Notes: a model not told the origin generated them from the sequence alone. 47,614 nt of DNA from Azospirillum sp. SYSU D00513 (GCF_017356015.1 NZ_JAFIQV010000049.1:1-47614), one strand, 5' to 3'; counted from the stretch's first letter, positions 15,736 through 25,931 are shown. Translations and numbers: made by a program.

Positions 15736-16428
15736 ATGAACTCCGCAGCCATGAATTCCGTGAACGTGTTCCTGATCGACACGAACAAGCTGTTCCGCGA
15801 GGGGATGAAGCGGCTGTTCGACGGCTCGCCCTTCGCGGTGGTCGGCGAGGCCGGTTCCGTGCGCGAGGGGATCGGCTCGGCCGCCGCAGCGCCGGCGCTG
15901 GTGCTGGTGGACCCGGTCAGCGGGAACGAGGAGGAGGTCGAAGCGATGCGGGCGCTGCGCGCGGAGCATCCCGGCCTGCGCATGGTGGTGCTGACCTCCG
16001 ATCTTTGCACGCGGCGCCTGTCGGGTGCCCTGGGGGCTGGCGCTGACGGCTACCTGATGAAGGACATCGCCTGCGAGTCGCTGATGCAGTCGCTGAAGCT
16101 TGTGATGATGGGCGAGAAGGTGTTCCCGACCCACCTGGCCGAGCTTCTGGTGAGCGGCCGCACCGAAGAGATCGGGGCCGAGGTGCCGGCGCGCCGCAAG
16201 GGGCTGTCGCAGCGCGAGGTGCAGATCCTGCGCTGCCTGCTCAACGGCAACTCCAACAAGATGATCGCCAACCACCTCAACATCACCGAGGCCACCGTCA
16301 AGGTCCACCTGAAGAGCCTGCTGCGCAAGATCAACGCGTCCAACCGCACCCAGGCCGCCATCTGGGCCATGAACAACGGCATCGGCGACCAGGCCGAGGC
16401 GATCGGCGCCGAAGCCACGGTCAACTGA
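15736..16428 (+). CDS. LuxR/NarL-type response regulator with a degenerate receiver
   Basis: A 230-residue protein: receiver-like domain (residues 9-130) and LuxR helix-turn-helix (156-215; LSQREVQILRCLLNGNSNKMIANHL then TEATVKVHLKSLLRKI). In normal receivers the first strand ends in two acidic residues (VDDH); here it reads FLIDTN, so one is lost (D15 then T16). The usual phosphoacceptor is present as D59 in VLVDPVSG, as are T87 and K109, but the loop after D59 lacks the usual M-P-x-x-x-G. Phosphorylation may be weak or absent, so it may be a pseudo-receiver. A hairpin terminator follows, and a second LuxR-type gene lies 358 bp downstream. Confidence 0.85.
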   Translation: MNSAAMNSVNVFLIDTNKLFREGMKRLFDGSPFAVVGEAGSVREGIGSAAAAPALVLVDPVSGNEEEVEAMRALRAEHPGLRMVVLTSDLCTRRLSGALGAGADGYLMKDIACESLMQSLKLVMMGEKVFPTHLAELLVSGRTEEIGAEVPARRKGLSQREVQILRCLLNGNSNKMIANHLNITEATVKVHLKSLLRKINASNRTQAAIWAMNNGIGDQAEAIGAEATVN

Positions 16429-16563
16429 CCGGCAGCGGACATCCGGATTTCACAACCAGTCGATTTGATCCAGGCGCCCCGATCCGCTCCCCTGGTCCGG
16501 GCATCGCCTGACCATACGCCCCATCGATTAGCGCGCTCCCGGCGTTTCAGCCGCGGCGGAGGG

Positions 16564-16592
16564 AGGCCGGCCATTCCCATGGCCGGCCTTTT
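16564..16592 (+). terminator. Rho-independent terminator after the first LuxR-type gene
   Basis: An 11-bp perfect stem pairs 16564-16574 with 16579-16589 around a TCCC loop, and is followed by TTTT. It should separate the two LuxR-type genes into different transcripts. Confidence 0.8.
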
Positions 16593-16653
16593 CCGCGCCA
16601 TAGGCCGCCCTATGCTTACGGCTAGGTTGGGGGCCATAGGACCAAAAGCGAAG

Positions 16654-16682
16654 TTTACTCTTATTATTCGAATTACTAATTA
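16654..16682 (+). promoter_or_regulatory. Sigma70-like promoter of the second LuxR-type gene
   Basis: TTTACT at 16654-16659 and TAATTA at 16677-16682 are separated by exactly 17 bp inside an AT-rich island. Transcription from here would give a leader of roughly 100 nt before the ATG at 16787. Confidence 0.5.
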
Positions 16683-16786
16683 AGTCGAAGTGTCGAAGAT
16701 TGCGCCAATGATCCTCCCGGTGATTGCGCGCCGGTCCTCACGCTTCGAACCGCCCGACGCAATGCCGGCCCCCGGGGAATGACGCA

Positions 16787-17431
16787 ATGAATGTCCTGCT
16801 CGCCGACGATCACCTGCTGTTCCGCGACGGACTCCGGCGTCTCCTGCATCAGCTCGCCCAGGACCTCACCTTTTTCGAGGCTTCGTCTTTCGACGAGGTG
16901 CGCAGTTTTTGCGACAGCGGCACGGCCTTCGATCTTCTCCTGATCGACCTGGGCATGCCCGGCTGGAACGGCTTCTCCGACCTGTCCGACATACGGCAGC
17001 GGCTGCCGAAGGCGCTGATGGTCGTGGTGTCCGCCTCCGAACGACGGTCCGACCTCATGGCGGCGCTGGAGGCGGGGGCCGCCGGCTACATCCCGAAATC
17101 CTCCAGCGCCAAGGTGCTGCTCGGCGCGCTCCAGCTCGTTCTGGCCGGCGGCGTCTACCTGCCGGCGCAGGCCATCCGCGGCGACATCGACACGGCCGAG
17201 GATGCCGGGGTCGCGGACGTGATGAACGGCCTGCCCGCGGGCTCGGCCGACCAGCTCACGCCGCGCCAGCGCGAGGTCCTGACCCGCCTGCGCGACGGCA
17301 AGTCGAACAAGCAGATCGCCATCGAACTCGGCCTGACCGAGGGGACGGTGAAGGTCCACGTCACCGCCATCCTCCGCCTGCTGGGCGTCCGCAACCGCAC
17401 CCAGGCCGCGCTGACCGCCCACGGCATGTGA
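16787..17431 (+). CDS. LuxR/NarL-type response regulator
   Basis: A 214-residue two-domain regulator. The receiver is complete: D7 and D8 (LLADDHLLFRDGL), phosphoacceptor D54 (LLIDLGMPGWNG), S82 and K104 (YIPKSS). The LuxR helix-turn-helix is at about 155-212 (LTPRQREVLTRLRDGKSNKQIA then TEGTVKVHVTAILRLL). When phosphorylated it should dimerise and bind DNA. It has its own promoter and is separated from the degenerate paralogue by a terminator. Kinase cores with an FLAAASHDLRQP box, such as those at 22-26 kb, often work with regulators of this type, but pairing here is inference. Confidence 0.9.
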   Translation: MNVLLADDHLLFRDGLRRLLHQLAQDLTFFEASSFDEVRSFCDSGTAFDLLLIDLGMPGWNGFSDLSDIRQRLPKALMVVVSASERRSDLMAALEAGAAGYIPKSSSAKVLLGALQLVLAGGVYLPAQAIRGDIDTAEDAGVADVMNGLPAGSADQLTPRQREVLTRLRDGKSNKQIAIELGLTEGTVKVHVTAILRLLGVRNRTQAALTAHGM

Positions 17432-17972
17432 GCCGAGCGGACAGTTTCCTCTTTTCCCGCATGCGCGAAGCCCATGCCCGCCGATGGCGCGGGCCGTGGC
17501 GTAGCTTCGACGGAAGCACCGGCTAAGGGGCATCATCCTTCCCTTCCCCGCACTCTCCGCCCCCCCTCTTGACGCCGAATCCCGCTTTCCTACATCTCCG
17601 GCGGCCTTGAGCGCCGCCTTGGCGGCGCCGGGCTTTCCTGCATGTCGCTCTCTGGAGACCGTGTGGATGACGAACGCGATCGAACGGCCGCCCTCATAGC
17701 AGCCACCCTTCTTCCCCCACTGGCCGCGCTGAAAGGCCGCTGCCGGGGAAGTGAAACCCTGCCCCTTACCTTTTCCACGCCGAACGCCCGCGTTCCGGCG
17801 CCATTTGTGTTTTAGCATTCACATGAAAATACTCAGTATTCGCGCCCATTCCTTCAACATTTTTCCTCTTGATTCATCGCATCCATTTTTATAAATCTCC
17901 GCCCGACGGCGCTGCCCAAAGAGGAGCGCCGGGAAATTCAAGACATTCGCTTGCAGCAGAGGAGTGTCACTC
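17432..17972. other. Intergenic region upstream of groESL
   Basis: About 540 bp. The left half is GC-rich with no supportable gene. The right part (17805-17905) is AT-rich and probably holds the groESL promoter. AATACT-C-AGTATT at 17828-17840 is a perfect short inverted repeat. No convincing CIRCE element (HrcA site) was found. Confidence 0.65.
17868..17895 (+). promoter_or_regulatory. Candidate heat-shock-type promoter of groESL
   Basis: CTTGAT at 17868-17873 and TTTATAAA at 17888-17895 lie about 80 bp before groES. CTTG with an AT-rich -10 about 16 bp away resembles alphaproteobacterial RpoH promoters, but the -10 box is not a close match. Confidence 0.38.
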
Positions 17973-18290
17973 ATGAAGTTCAAGCCCCTCCACGATCGCG
18001 TGCTGGTCCGCCGGGTCGAATCCGACACCCGGACCAAGGGCGGCATCATCATTCCCGACACCGCGAAGGAAAAGCCGCAGGAGGGCGAGGTCCTGGCGGT
18101 CGGCCCCGGCGCCCGCGACGAGAGCGGCAAACTGACGGCCCTCGACGTGAAGGCCGGCGACCGCGTCCTGTTCGGCAAATGGTCGGGCACCGAGGTGCGG
18201 ATCGACGGCGAGGATCTCCTAATCATGAAGGAGTCCGACATTCTCGGCGTCATCGACGCCACCGCCGACACCGTCGCCAAGGCCGCGTAA
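17973..18290 (+). CDS. groES: Co-chaperonin GroES
   Basis: A 105-residue protein that caps the GroEL ring. It has the family start FKPLHDRVLVRR, the mobile loop (ESDTRTKGGIIIPDTAKEKP, with the I-I-I-P contact), and the C-terminal ESDILGVI. The first ATG after AGAGGAG (spacing about 8) is chosen; a GTG three codons earlier is possible. The length is slightly above the usual 95-97, from a tail ADTVAKAA. groEL begins 15 bp after the stop, so the two form an operon. Confidence 0.97.
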   Translation: MKFKPLHDRVLVRRVESDTRTKGGIIIPDTAKEKPQEGEVLAVGPGARDESGKLTALDVKAGDRVLFGKWSGTEVRIDGEDLLIMKESDILGVIDATADTVAKAA

Positions 18291-18305
18291 GGGGAGAATC
18301 GAAAG

Positions 18306-19934
<1,629 letters not shown>

Positions 19935-19982
19935 GGCCTCCCCCGGAAGAAGCGCGCGTCGAAGGGCCTATGCGCCGAAGGG

Positions 19983-20012
19983 AAAGCCGCGTCCGCGAGG
20001 GCGCGGCTTTTT
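19983..20012 (+). terminator. Rho-independent terminator of groESL
   Basis: AAAGCCGCG (19983-19991) pairs with CGCGGCTTT (20002-20010), followed by a short T tract to 20012. It lies between groEL and the convergent unknown gene. Confidence 0.85.
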
Positions 20013-20069
20013 CCATTCCCCTCCAGGACGGCTTCAGCCCGGCTCGCTCGAGGCCGGCTCGATGCCGGC

Positions 20070-20627
20070 TCAATGAACCGTGGCGGCGCCGTCGTTCGGC
20101 AGGATCGCCATGGCGACGACCCGCTGCCCTTCCTTGGACAGCCGCAGCTCGCGCATCAGCTCCGCCCATGCGGGAGCGCCACCCAGCTCCTGGAGGAGCT
20201 GCGAGGTGAAGGCGAACAGCGCCTGTTCGAGCGGCGTGTTGTCCTCGGCGTGGGCGTTCACCGCCAGGCAGGACTTCGCCGCGTTCTCGAAGATGGCGAC
20301 GGCAGCGGTCGCCTCCGGTCCCGGCGTCGGCAGGGGCACGGAATCCGGCTCGATGCCGGAGCTGCGCAGCTTCGACAGGTTGTCGACCAGCAGGCGCGTG
20401 CGGATCGCGGAATCGACGGCGGCGGCCATGGCGTAGCCCGCCTCCTGTTCCACCGCGGTGCGCAGCAGGCGCAGGCCGGCGATCAGGCCATGCACGACGT
20501 CGGGCGCGCTGCCGCGCCGGCTGGCGGCGTTCAGGGCGGTGCCGAGGATCGCGCCGACGACCGGCGAGGTGGAGGCTGCCGCCTCGATGTGGTCGCCGGT
20601 GGCTTCTTCGTTCAAGACCTCGTTCAT
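20070..20627 (-). CDS. Protein of unknown function, Ala-rich and helical
   Basis: A 185-residue protein with no signal peptide or motif that I recognise. Residues 20-80 (PVVGAILGTALNAASRRG, VVHGLIAGLRLLRTAVEQEAGYAMAAAV) are predicted helices with mild amphipathicity. Residues 130-165 (EQALFAFTSQLLQELGG, WAELMRELRLSKEGQRVVAMA) form another helical pair. GGAGGTCGC before ATG is a strong ribosome site, supporting a real gene. It is convergent with groEL and divergent from the YccF gene. No function is proposed. Confidence 0.65.
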   Translation of the reverse strand: MNEVLNEEATGDHIEAAASTSPVVGAILGTALNAASRRGSAPDVVHGLIAGLRLLRTAVEQEAGYAMAAAVDSAIRTRLLVDNLSKLRSSGIEPDSVPLPTPGPEATAAVAIFENAAKSCLAVNAHAEDNTPLEQALFAFTSQLLQELGGAPAWAELMRELRLSKEGQRVVAMAILPNDGAATVH

Positions 20628-20947
20628 GCGACCTCCGTTCCGGTGAAACCCTGGAGTACGATAACCCCCTGGAGTCGATGCCCTGCCGTCCCCTGCGTCC
20701 CGGACGATGCGGGACGGCAGGTGGGAGAATGGCGGGCGTGGCGCGGCTGTTCCGTCCGCCCCGCGAGGATGGCGGCGCTCCCCTTGATCTACGGGGAGGG
20801 TGGGGTAGCTTCAAGCGGTCGAAAGCAGCCGTCCGAAGTGGCAGGAAGCGTGTTCGGCGCACCCCTTCCGATAGAACTCCCGGCCTCGCACCCTAGGCGC
20901 GGGGCCCGTCCGTCCCCACATGTCGCCATGGAAGGAGATCCACGCCC
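20628..20947. other. Intergenic region with a 9-bp direct repeat
   Basis: About 320 bp between divergent genes. CCCTGGAGT occurs at 20649-20657 and again at 20667-20675, 18 bp apart, just upstream of the leftward unknown gene. Spacing near two helical turns would suit a dimeric regulator, but this is only a suggestion. No other structure was seen. Confidence 0.5.
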
Positions 20948-21391
20948 ATGCCCATTCTCAGCCTCATCCTCAACATTCTCTGGGTGGTGTCCGGCGGCAT
21001 CTGGATGGCCGCGGCCTGGTTGATCGCGGCGGTCCTGATGGTCGTCACCATCATCGGCATTCCCTGGGCGCGGGCCGCGTTCACCATCGCCTGGTACACG
21101 CTCCTGCCATTTGGACAAACCGCCGTCCGCCGGGATGAGTTCCGTGGCCGGGAAGACATCGGCACCGGCGCGCTGGGCTGGCTGGGCAACCTCGTCTGGT
21201 TCCTGGTGGCCGGGATCTGGCTGGCGCTGGGCCATGCCATCACGGCCCTGGGGCTCGCGCTGACGATCATCGGCCTGCCCTTCGCCTGGGCGCACCTGAA
21301 GCTGGCGGGCCTGGCGCTCTGGCCGATCGGCACGGAGATCGTCAGCCAGGACGAAATCGAGGCGCGCCGCCAGGCAATCGGCCGTTACTGA
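20948..21391 (+). CDS. YccF-type inner-membrane protein (DUF307)
   Basis: A 147-residue membrane protein made of two similar halves. Each half has a hydrophobic helix pair ending in IIGIPWARAAFTIAWYTLLPFGQ or IIGLPFAWAHLKLAGLALWPIG, the doubled signature of YccF, and the linkers carry charges. Four membrane helices are expected. The role of YccF is not established; it is found in many bacteria as a stand-alone inner-membrane protein. AAGGAGAT lies 12 bp before the ATG. A tetraloop hairpin follows at 21475-21490. Confidence 0.85.
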   Translation: MPILSLILNILWVVSGGIWMAAAWLIAAVLMVVTIIGIPWARAAFTIAWYTLLPFGQTAVRRDEFRGREDIGTGALGWLGNLVWFLVAGIWLALGHAITALGLALTIIGLPFAWAHLKLAGLALWPIGTEIVSQDEIEARRQAIGRY

Positions 21392-21474
21392 TCGGCTGTC
21401 ATCGAGCGGGCCATCCCGGCTTGCCGCCCCTCTTCGTGGACGTGAGCCGGTCTCCGGCATGGCTCCGTGAAGGC

Positions 21475-21490
21475 CGGGGCTTCGGCCCCG
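21475..21490 (+). terminator. Possible terminator hairpin after the YccF gene
   Basis: CGGGGC-TTCG-GCCCCG is a perfect six-pair stem with the very stable UUCG loop. The downstream tail TCCTTCCCTT is only partly T-rich, so termination strength is uncertain. Confidence 0.45.
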
Positions 21491-21593
21491 TCCTTCCCTT
21501 GCCCCGCTGTTCTTAAGGGCTTTTAAACGAAACCGAACCGAAACTGGGGCTCATGGTTCGTAATACTGATCTTTTCCGAGGATACCGAGCGCC

Positions 21594-21959
21594 ATGTCCT
21601 GGTTGTCGAAACTGACGGGGTCCGCCAAGCCAGACGCCAGGCCCGTGTCGGCTGTGGCCGCCCCGCGGGCGAAGCCGGCGGAGCCGCCGCGCATCGTGAT
21701 CGACCATCACGATTACCGGCCCGAGGAGATCGCCATGGGCTCCTTCCGCATCCGCCCCTATGACGGCGACCTGATCGCGAAGCAGCATTTCGACTTCAAG
21801 TTGTCCTTCGTGCTGGATGACGAGCCCTTGGAATTCCTCTGCCACGGGATGGTGGTCAAGATGGACGACAAGGCGGGGCTGGTCGCACGCTTCCAGCTGC
21901 CGCAGCCCTATTATGAGCGCAAGCTGATCGAGTACATGCGTCTCTGGAAGGGCGTCTGA
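21594..21959 (+). CDS. PilZ-like domain protein
   Basis: A 121-residue protein. After an Ala/Pro-rich N-terminus (1-30), residues 45-110 read as a six-strand barrel: MGSFRIRPYDGD, HFDFKLSFVLDDEPLEFLCHGMVVKMD, GLVARFQLP, ending in a helix (YYERKLIEYMRLWKG). This pattern resembles PilZ domains that sense cyclic-di-GMP, but the usual RxxxR and D/N-x-S-x-x-G motifs are absent or altered, so ligand binding is doubtful. It is convergent with the sensor kinase gene, 15 bp away. The domain assignment was made by eye and needs a profile search. Confidence 0.5.
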   Translation: MSWLSKLTGSAKPDARPVSAVAAPRAKPAEPPRIVIDHHDYRPEEIAMGSFRIRPYDGDLIAKQHFDFKLSFVLDDEPLEFLCHGMVVKMDDKAGLVARFQLPQPYYERKLIEYMRLWKGV

Positions 21960-21974
21960 CCCGGAGCGTCCGAG

Positions 21975-24212
21975 TCAAACGGCGGAGGAAACGAGGTGCG
22001 GCGCGTTTTCCGTGGCGGGCTGTTCGGCGACGACCGGAACCGACACGGAGAAGACCGTGCCCTTCCCTTCCCGGGAGCGGACCGAGACCGGATGGTCGAG
22101 GATCTGCGACATGCGCCGGACGATGGACAGACCGAGCCCGAGGCCCCGCGCGCTGTCGCGCCGGTCGGTGCCGCAGCGGTAGAAATCCTCGAAGATCTTC
22201 TCCAACTGGTCCTGCGGGATACCGGGGCCGGTGTCCCACACCTCGATGGACAGGCGGTCACCCCTGCGGCGGCAGCCCAGCAGGATGCGCCCGCTCGGCG
22301 TGTAGCGCAGCGCGTTCACGAGCAGGTTGCGGATCATGCGCTCCAGCAGGACCGGATCGCTGCGCACCCAGGCCGAACAGGGCACCATTTCGAAGCCCAG
22401 CCCCTTGGCGTGCGCCTGACCGGCGATCTCCGTCGAGAGGCGCTCGGCGATGCCTTGAAAGGCGAACTCGACGAAGCGCGGCTTGACGGTGCCCGCCTCC
22501 AGTGCCGAGGTGTCGAGCAGCGCCGCGAGCAGCGCGTTGCCGGCCTGAAGCGCCTCGCCCAGCTTGCCGGCCATCTCCTGCTGGCCGGGGTCGGACAGCA
22601 TGCCGGTCAGAATGTGGTGGAACAGCCCCATCGCCTGGAAGGGCTGGCGCAGATCGTGGCTGGCCGCCGCCAGGAAACGGGACTTGGCCTGGTTGGCGCT
22701 TTCCGCCTCGGCATGCGCGCGGGCCAGCGCCTCGCGGATCTCATAGGCCTCCGTCAGGTCGATGGCCGCGCAGATCAGGCCCGTGACCTCCCCGGCGTCG
22801 TCCCGCAAGGGCTCCACCACAAGATCGAAGACGATCGTGCGGCCGCCGAACTCCAGCCGCACCTCCTGCCGCACGCCGATGCCGGTTGCGATCACCGGGC
22901 GCTTCACCGCGTCCAGCAGGGCGCCGTTGGCCGCCCCGTAGACCTCGGCATGGGTGCGGCCGAGGAAGGCCTCCGGCGGCACGGGCGTCTGCGGGTTGTA
23001 GACCCAGACATAGCGCAGGTCGCGGTCGTGGCTGCACAGCGAGATGCGCGAATGGCGGAGCGCCATGCGGAACCGCTCCTCGCTTTCGCGGAGCGCGCGG
23101 GCCATGGCGGCGCGGGCGCGGGCCTCCGCCTGGAGCAGGCGCTTGGCCTGCTGCTCCCGCCGCACGTAGCCGGCCAGGGTGCCGGTCAACAGCAGCCCGA
23201 CGATCAGCACCCCCCAGGCGTGGCGGCTCGCCGCACCCGACAGGGCGGGCGGCGCCAGGACGAGCTGCCATTGCCGTCCGCCGAACCACATGTCCCGGCG
23301 CAGCAGCGGCCCGCCGATCAGTTCGCGCTCGCCCAGGGGGTGGAAGGCCGCCGGCCCGGCGCCCCGCGCCTCCGGATCGTTGGCGGGCCGGGCGGCCAGC
23401 AGGCGCTGCCCGTCCGGCGCCGACCGGTCCAGCAGATAGAGGTCGCCCGGCGACTGGCGCGGCCGGTCGAGCACGTCCGTGATGAAGGGATCCAGATGGA
23501 AGGTCGCCATCATGTAGCCCGTCACCCGCCCGCACAGGTCGCCGGGAGACCCGCCGGGGAAGGGAGAGCGTTCGGGCGCGGGGCCCGAGAAGACGGGCAT
23601 GTAGACGACGTAGCTTTGCTCCCGCCCCCTGTGCCCCGGCAGGTTCGACGCGTCGGTCATGGCGACGCTGCCGGTGCGGCAGGCGTGCGCCAGGGCTTCG
23701 GCATGGTTCGGCAGCGCGGCGACGTTGACGCCGAGCCCGACCTCGCCGGACATGGCCGGCTCCGTCAGCACGACGACGAACAGGTCGCCGTCCTTGGGCG
23801 GGGCGTCATCGCGCACGGTGAAGTCCTGCATGCCGTCGTCGCGCATGGCTCGTTCCAGGGACGATGCCCCCGACGGGTCGATCCGCCGCGCCCAGCCGAC
23901 GGTGTGGAGGCTCGGGATCAGGGGCCGCACCGGCTTGATCGCCTCCGCCAGGCGGGCGCGCGAGAGCGACACCGGGCGGTCGAACACGTCCGCGAAGATC
24001 CCGCGCAGGGCATGCAGAAGAAGGATGTGGCTGTCGATCCTTTCCTTCAGCACGTCATGGACCTGCGCGACCTGCCGGTCGAGGCGCGCCAGCGCCGCGT
24101 CCTTCTCGGACGCCCGCAGATGGAAGAAGGCGCCCAGGGACAGCAGGACGCCGACGGCCAGCAGAAGCGGCACCGCCGGCGAAGCCGCTCCTTTCCGCGA
24201 CAGACCCAGCAT
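21975..24212 (-). CDS. Membrane sensor histidine kinase with CHASE-type and PAS domains
   Basis: A 745-residue kinase. Membrane helix 1 is at about 13-31. The periplasmic region 35-328 resembles a CHASE domain (IDSHILLLHALRGIFAD, VGWARRID). Helix 2 is at 332-350. A PAS-like domain follows (378-490), then the dimerisation box FLAAASHDLRQPFQAMGL with H519, and the ATPase lid with N633 (NLLVNALRYT), DTGPG at 660 and GLGLGLS at 690. There is no receiver domain. The start at MLGLSRK is supported by AAAGGGAATC upstream. Its kinase core is very similar to that of the next gene, suggesting duplication. The periplasmic signal is unknown. Confidence 0.9.
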   Translation of the reverse strand: MLGLSRKGAASPAVPLLLAVGVLLSLGAFFHLRASEKDAALARLDRQVAQVHDVLKERIDSHILLLHALRGIFADVFDRPVSLSRARLAEAIKPVRPLIPSLHTVGWARRIDPSGASSLERAMRDDGMQDFTVRDDAPPKDGDLFVVVLTEPAMSGEVGLGVNVAALPNHAEALAHACRTGSVAMTDASNLPGHRGREQSYVVYMPVFSGPAPERSPFPGGSPGDLCGRVTGYMMATFHLDPFITDVLDRPRQSPGDLYLLDRSAPDGQRLLAARPANDPEARGAGPAAFHPLGERELIGGPLLRRDMWFGGRQWQLVLAPPALSGAASRHAWGVLIVGLLLTGTLAGYVRREQQAKRLLQAEARARAAMARALRESEERFRMALRHSRISLCSHDRDLRYVWVYNPQTPVPPEAFLGRTHAEVYGAANGALLDAVKRPVIATGIGVRQEVRLEFGGRTIVFDLVVEPLRDDAGEVTGLICAAIDLTEAYEIREALARAHAEAESANQAKSRFLAAASHDLRQPFQAMGLFHHILTGMLSDPGQQEMAGKLGEALQAGNALLAALLDTSALEAGTVKPRFVEFAFQGIAERLSTEIAGQAHAKGLGFEMVPCSAWVRSDPVLLERMIRNLLVNALRYTPSGRILLGCRRRGDRLSIEVWDTGPGIPQDQLEKIFEDFYRCGTDRRDSARGLGLGLSIVRRMSQILDHPVSVRSREGKGTVFSVSVPVVAEQPATENAPHLVSSAV

Positions 24213-24485
24213 GATTCCCTTTCGAACGGCCACGACACGCGAAGGAAGTGCTTGTCGAGTGGCAAGACGATACCAGACCTCGGCAGGAGCCTGAACGACA
24301 AACACCGGCGCTTTCCGAAAAAGGGGAAGGCGGTCACGGCTTTCTCACTGGACTGTCTCAATAGCCGGAAGCCGAAGACCTGCGCCGATTTTCGTGGGGG
24401 CGGCGCGGCGGCCCGGCCCACGCCTGCTCCTCTCGGATTTTTCTAAATTTAATGATTATTGTTCGCGTTACTGACAGTGCCCGAA

Positions 24486-25931
24486 TCAGGGCATCAGCCG
24501 CTCCCCGCCCAGCAGCCGGCCGACCGCCGCGCGCAGGGCCAGGGGCGCCACCGGCTTGTGCAGCAGCGGATATCCCGACAGCCGCGCTTCGCGCAGGCGC
24601 ATGGGATCGGTGTCGCCGGTCAGGATGAGGCCGGGCAGTTCGGTGTCCAGCGCCTTGGCGAGCTGGCGGATGGCGACGATTCCGTTCGCGGCTCCCCTCA
24701 GCCGCAGGTCGGCGATGACGAGGTCGGGCCGCGCCTGGCCGGACCCGAACCTTTCCAGCGCCGCGTCGTAGGACTCCACGCCCGTCACGGCGCAGCCCCA
24801 CTGTCCCAGCAGCGCGTCGAGCGCCGACAGCACCATCGGGTCGTCCTCGATCAGCAGGACGCGGGCACGGCTGACGTCGGCCTCCGCCTCGATATCCGGA
24901 AGACGCACGGGCGCCCCGTCGGCGCTTTCGGGCGCGCGCGGAACGATCACGGTGAAGAGAGAGCCGCGCCCCTCCTCCGAGCAGACCTCGACGCGGTGGC
25001 CGAGGCGGCCCGCAAGGCCGCGGGCAAGCGATAGGCCGAGGCCGAGCACACGCCGCCCGTCGCCCTCGCGCTCCGGCCTGCCGTTCTCCAGCTCACCGCG
25101 CAGCCGCTCCAGCCTTTCGGGGGACAGGCCCCGGCCGGTGTCCCAGACCTCGATGCGCAGATGTTCGCCGCGGCGCCGGCAGCCGAGCACCACGTGGCCC
25201 CGCGCGGTGTAGCGGAGCGCGTTGGCCACCAGCCCGTGAAGCATGCGCTCCAGCAGCACCGGATCGGTGCGGATCATCGCGGAGCAGGGCAGCACGGAGA
25301 AGCGCAGCCCCCGGTCCTCGAAACGCGGCGCCACGTCCAGGGCAAGCCGCATCAGGATGCCGTTGACCGCGTGCTCGCCGATGTCCGGCTCCAGCAGCCC
25401 GGCCTCCAGCCTCACCAGGTCGAAATGCCCGTCCACCATGGACTTCATCGACTGGACGGCGTTGCCCATGGCCTTGAGCAGATCGCGGGAGCCGGGCTCG
25501 GCGACGCGCGCGTCAAGGGTGCCCAGCAGGAGGGAGAGCGCGGCCAAAGGCTGGCGCAGGTCGTGGCTCGCCGCCGCGAACAGGCGGCTGGCGGGGTCGA
25601 AGGGGCGTGCGCCGTCCCGGCCCGCGCCCTGACCGGCTGGTGCCGCCTGGCGCAGGAAACCGCCGCCGTTAAGCGGCGTGTCGCGCGTTTCGGCGCCGTC
25701 GAACAGCGCGGACAGGCTGGCGGCCGCCGCGCCGGGCCTGAGCACAGCCGCGGCGCCGGGCAGCGCCGCCGCTTCGGCGGTCCAGCCCGTCAGCCGCCCC
25801 GCCGCGTCGAACACCAGCACCGCCTTCGCGGCGCCGGCGCCCGCTGCCATGCCTGTTGCCATGCCCGTCACCATACCCGTCACCGTGTTCGCTTCGGACG
25901 TCACCCGTGGGGGTCTCCGCAGTTCCGCCAT
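24486..25931 (-). CDS. Soluble hybrid histidine kinase with C-terminal receiver
   Basis: A 481-residue protein without membrane helices. A short, poorly conserved N-terminal sensor-like region (36-80) precedes the H-box FAAASHDLRQPLAALSL with H123, the N-box N237 (GLVANALRYT), DTGRG at 264 and GLGLGLS at 296. A receiver follows at 355-475 with D363 and D364 (IEDDPM), phosphoacceptor D408 (VIADLRLRG), T438 and K459. Residues 15-30 are a micro-repeat rich in TGM with several Met codons, which makes the start uncertain; the ATG at 25931 is chosen. It lies upstream of the membrane kinase in the same direction, 273 bp away. Confidence 0.88.
   Translation of the reverse strand: MAELRRPPRVTSEANTVTGMVTGMATGMAAGAGAAKAVLVFDAAGRLTGWTAEAAALPGAAAVLRPGAAAASLSALFDGAETRDTPLNGGGFLRQAAPAGQGAGRDGARPFDPASRLFAAASHDLRQPLAALSLLLGTLDARVAEPGSRDLLKAMGNAVQSMKSMVDGHFDLVRLEAGLLEPDIGEHAVNGILMRLALDVAPRFEDRGLRFSVLPCSAMIRTDPVLLERMLHGLVANALRYTARGHVVLGCRRRGEHLRIEVWDTGRGLSPERLERLRGELENGRPEREGDGRRVLGLGLSLARGLAGRLGHRVEVCSEEGRGSLFTVIVPRAPESADGAPVRLPDIEAEADVSRARVLLIEDDPMVLSALDALLGQWGCAVTGVESYDAALERFGSGQARPDLVIADLRLRGAANGIVAIRQLAKALDTELPGLILTGDTDPMRLREARLSGYPLLHKPVAPLALRAAVGRLLGGERLMP

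Larger units (their letters stand above)
16429..16786. other. Intergenic region between the two LuxR-type genes
   Basis: About 360 bp without a gene. It contains the terminator at 16564-16592, then an AT-rich island at 16640-16690 that holds a good promoter candidate for the downstream regulator. Confidence 0.7.

Noticed and set aside
17642..17815. A small plus-strand frame starting MSLSGDRVDDERDR.
   Set aside because: No ribosome site, odd composition and no recognisable motif; it ends within the AT-rich groESL promoter region.
17805..17845. A possible CIRCE element upstream of groESL (TTAGCATTC with a 9-bp spacer).
   Set aside because: Only the left arm resembles TTAGCACTC; the right arm (TACTCAGTA) does not match GAGTGCTAA.
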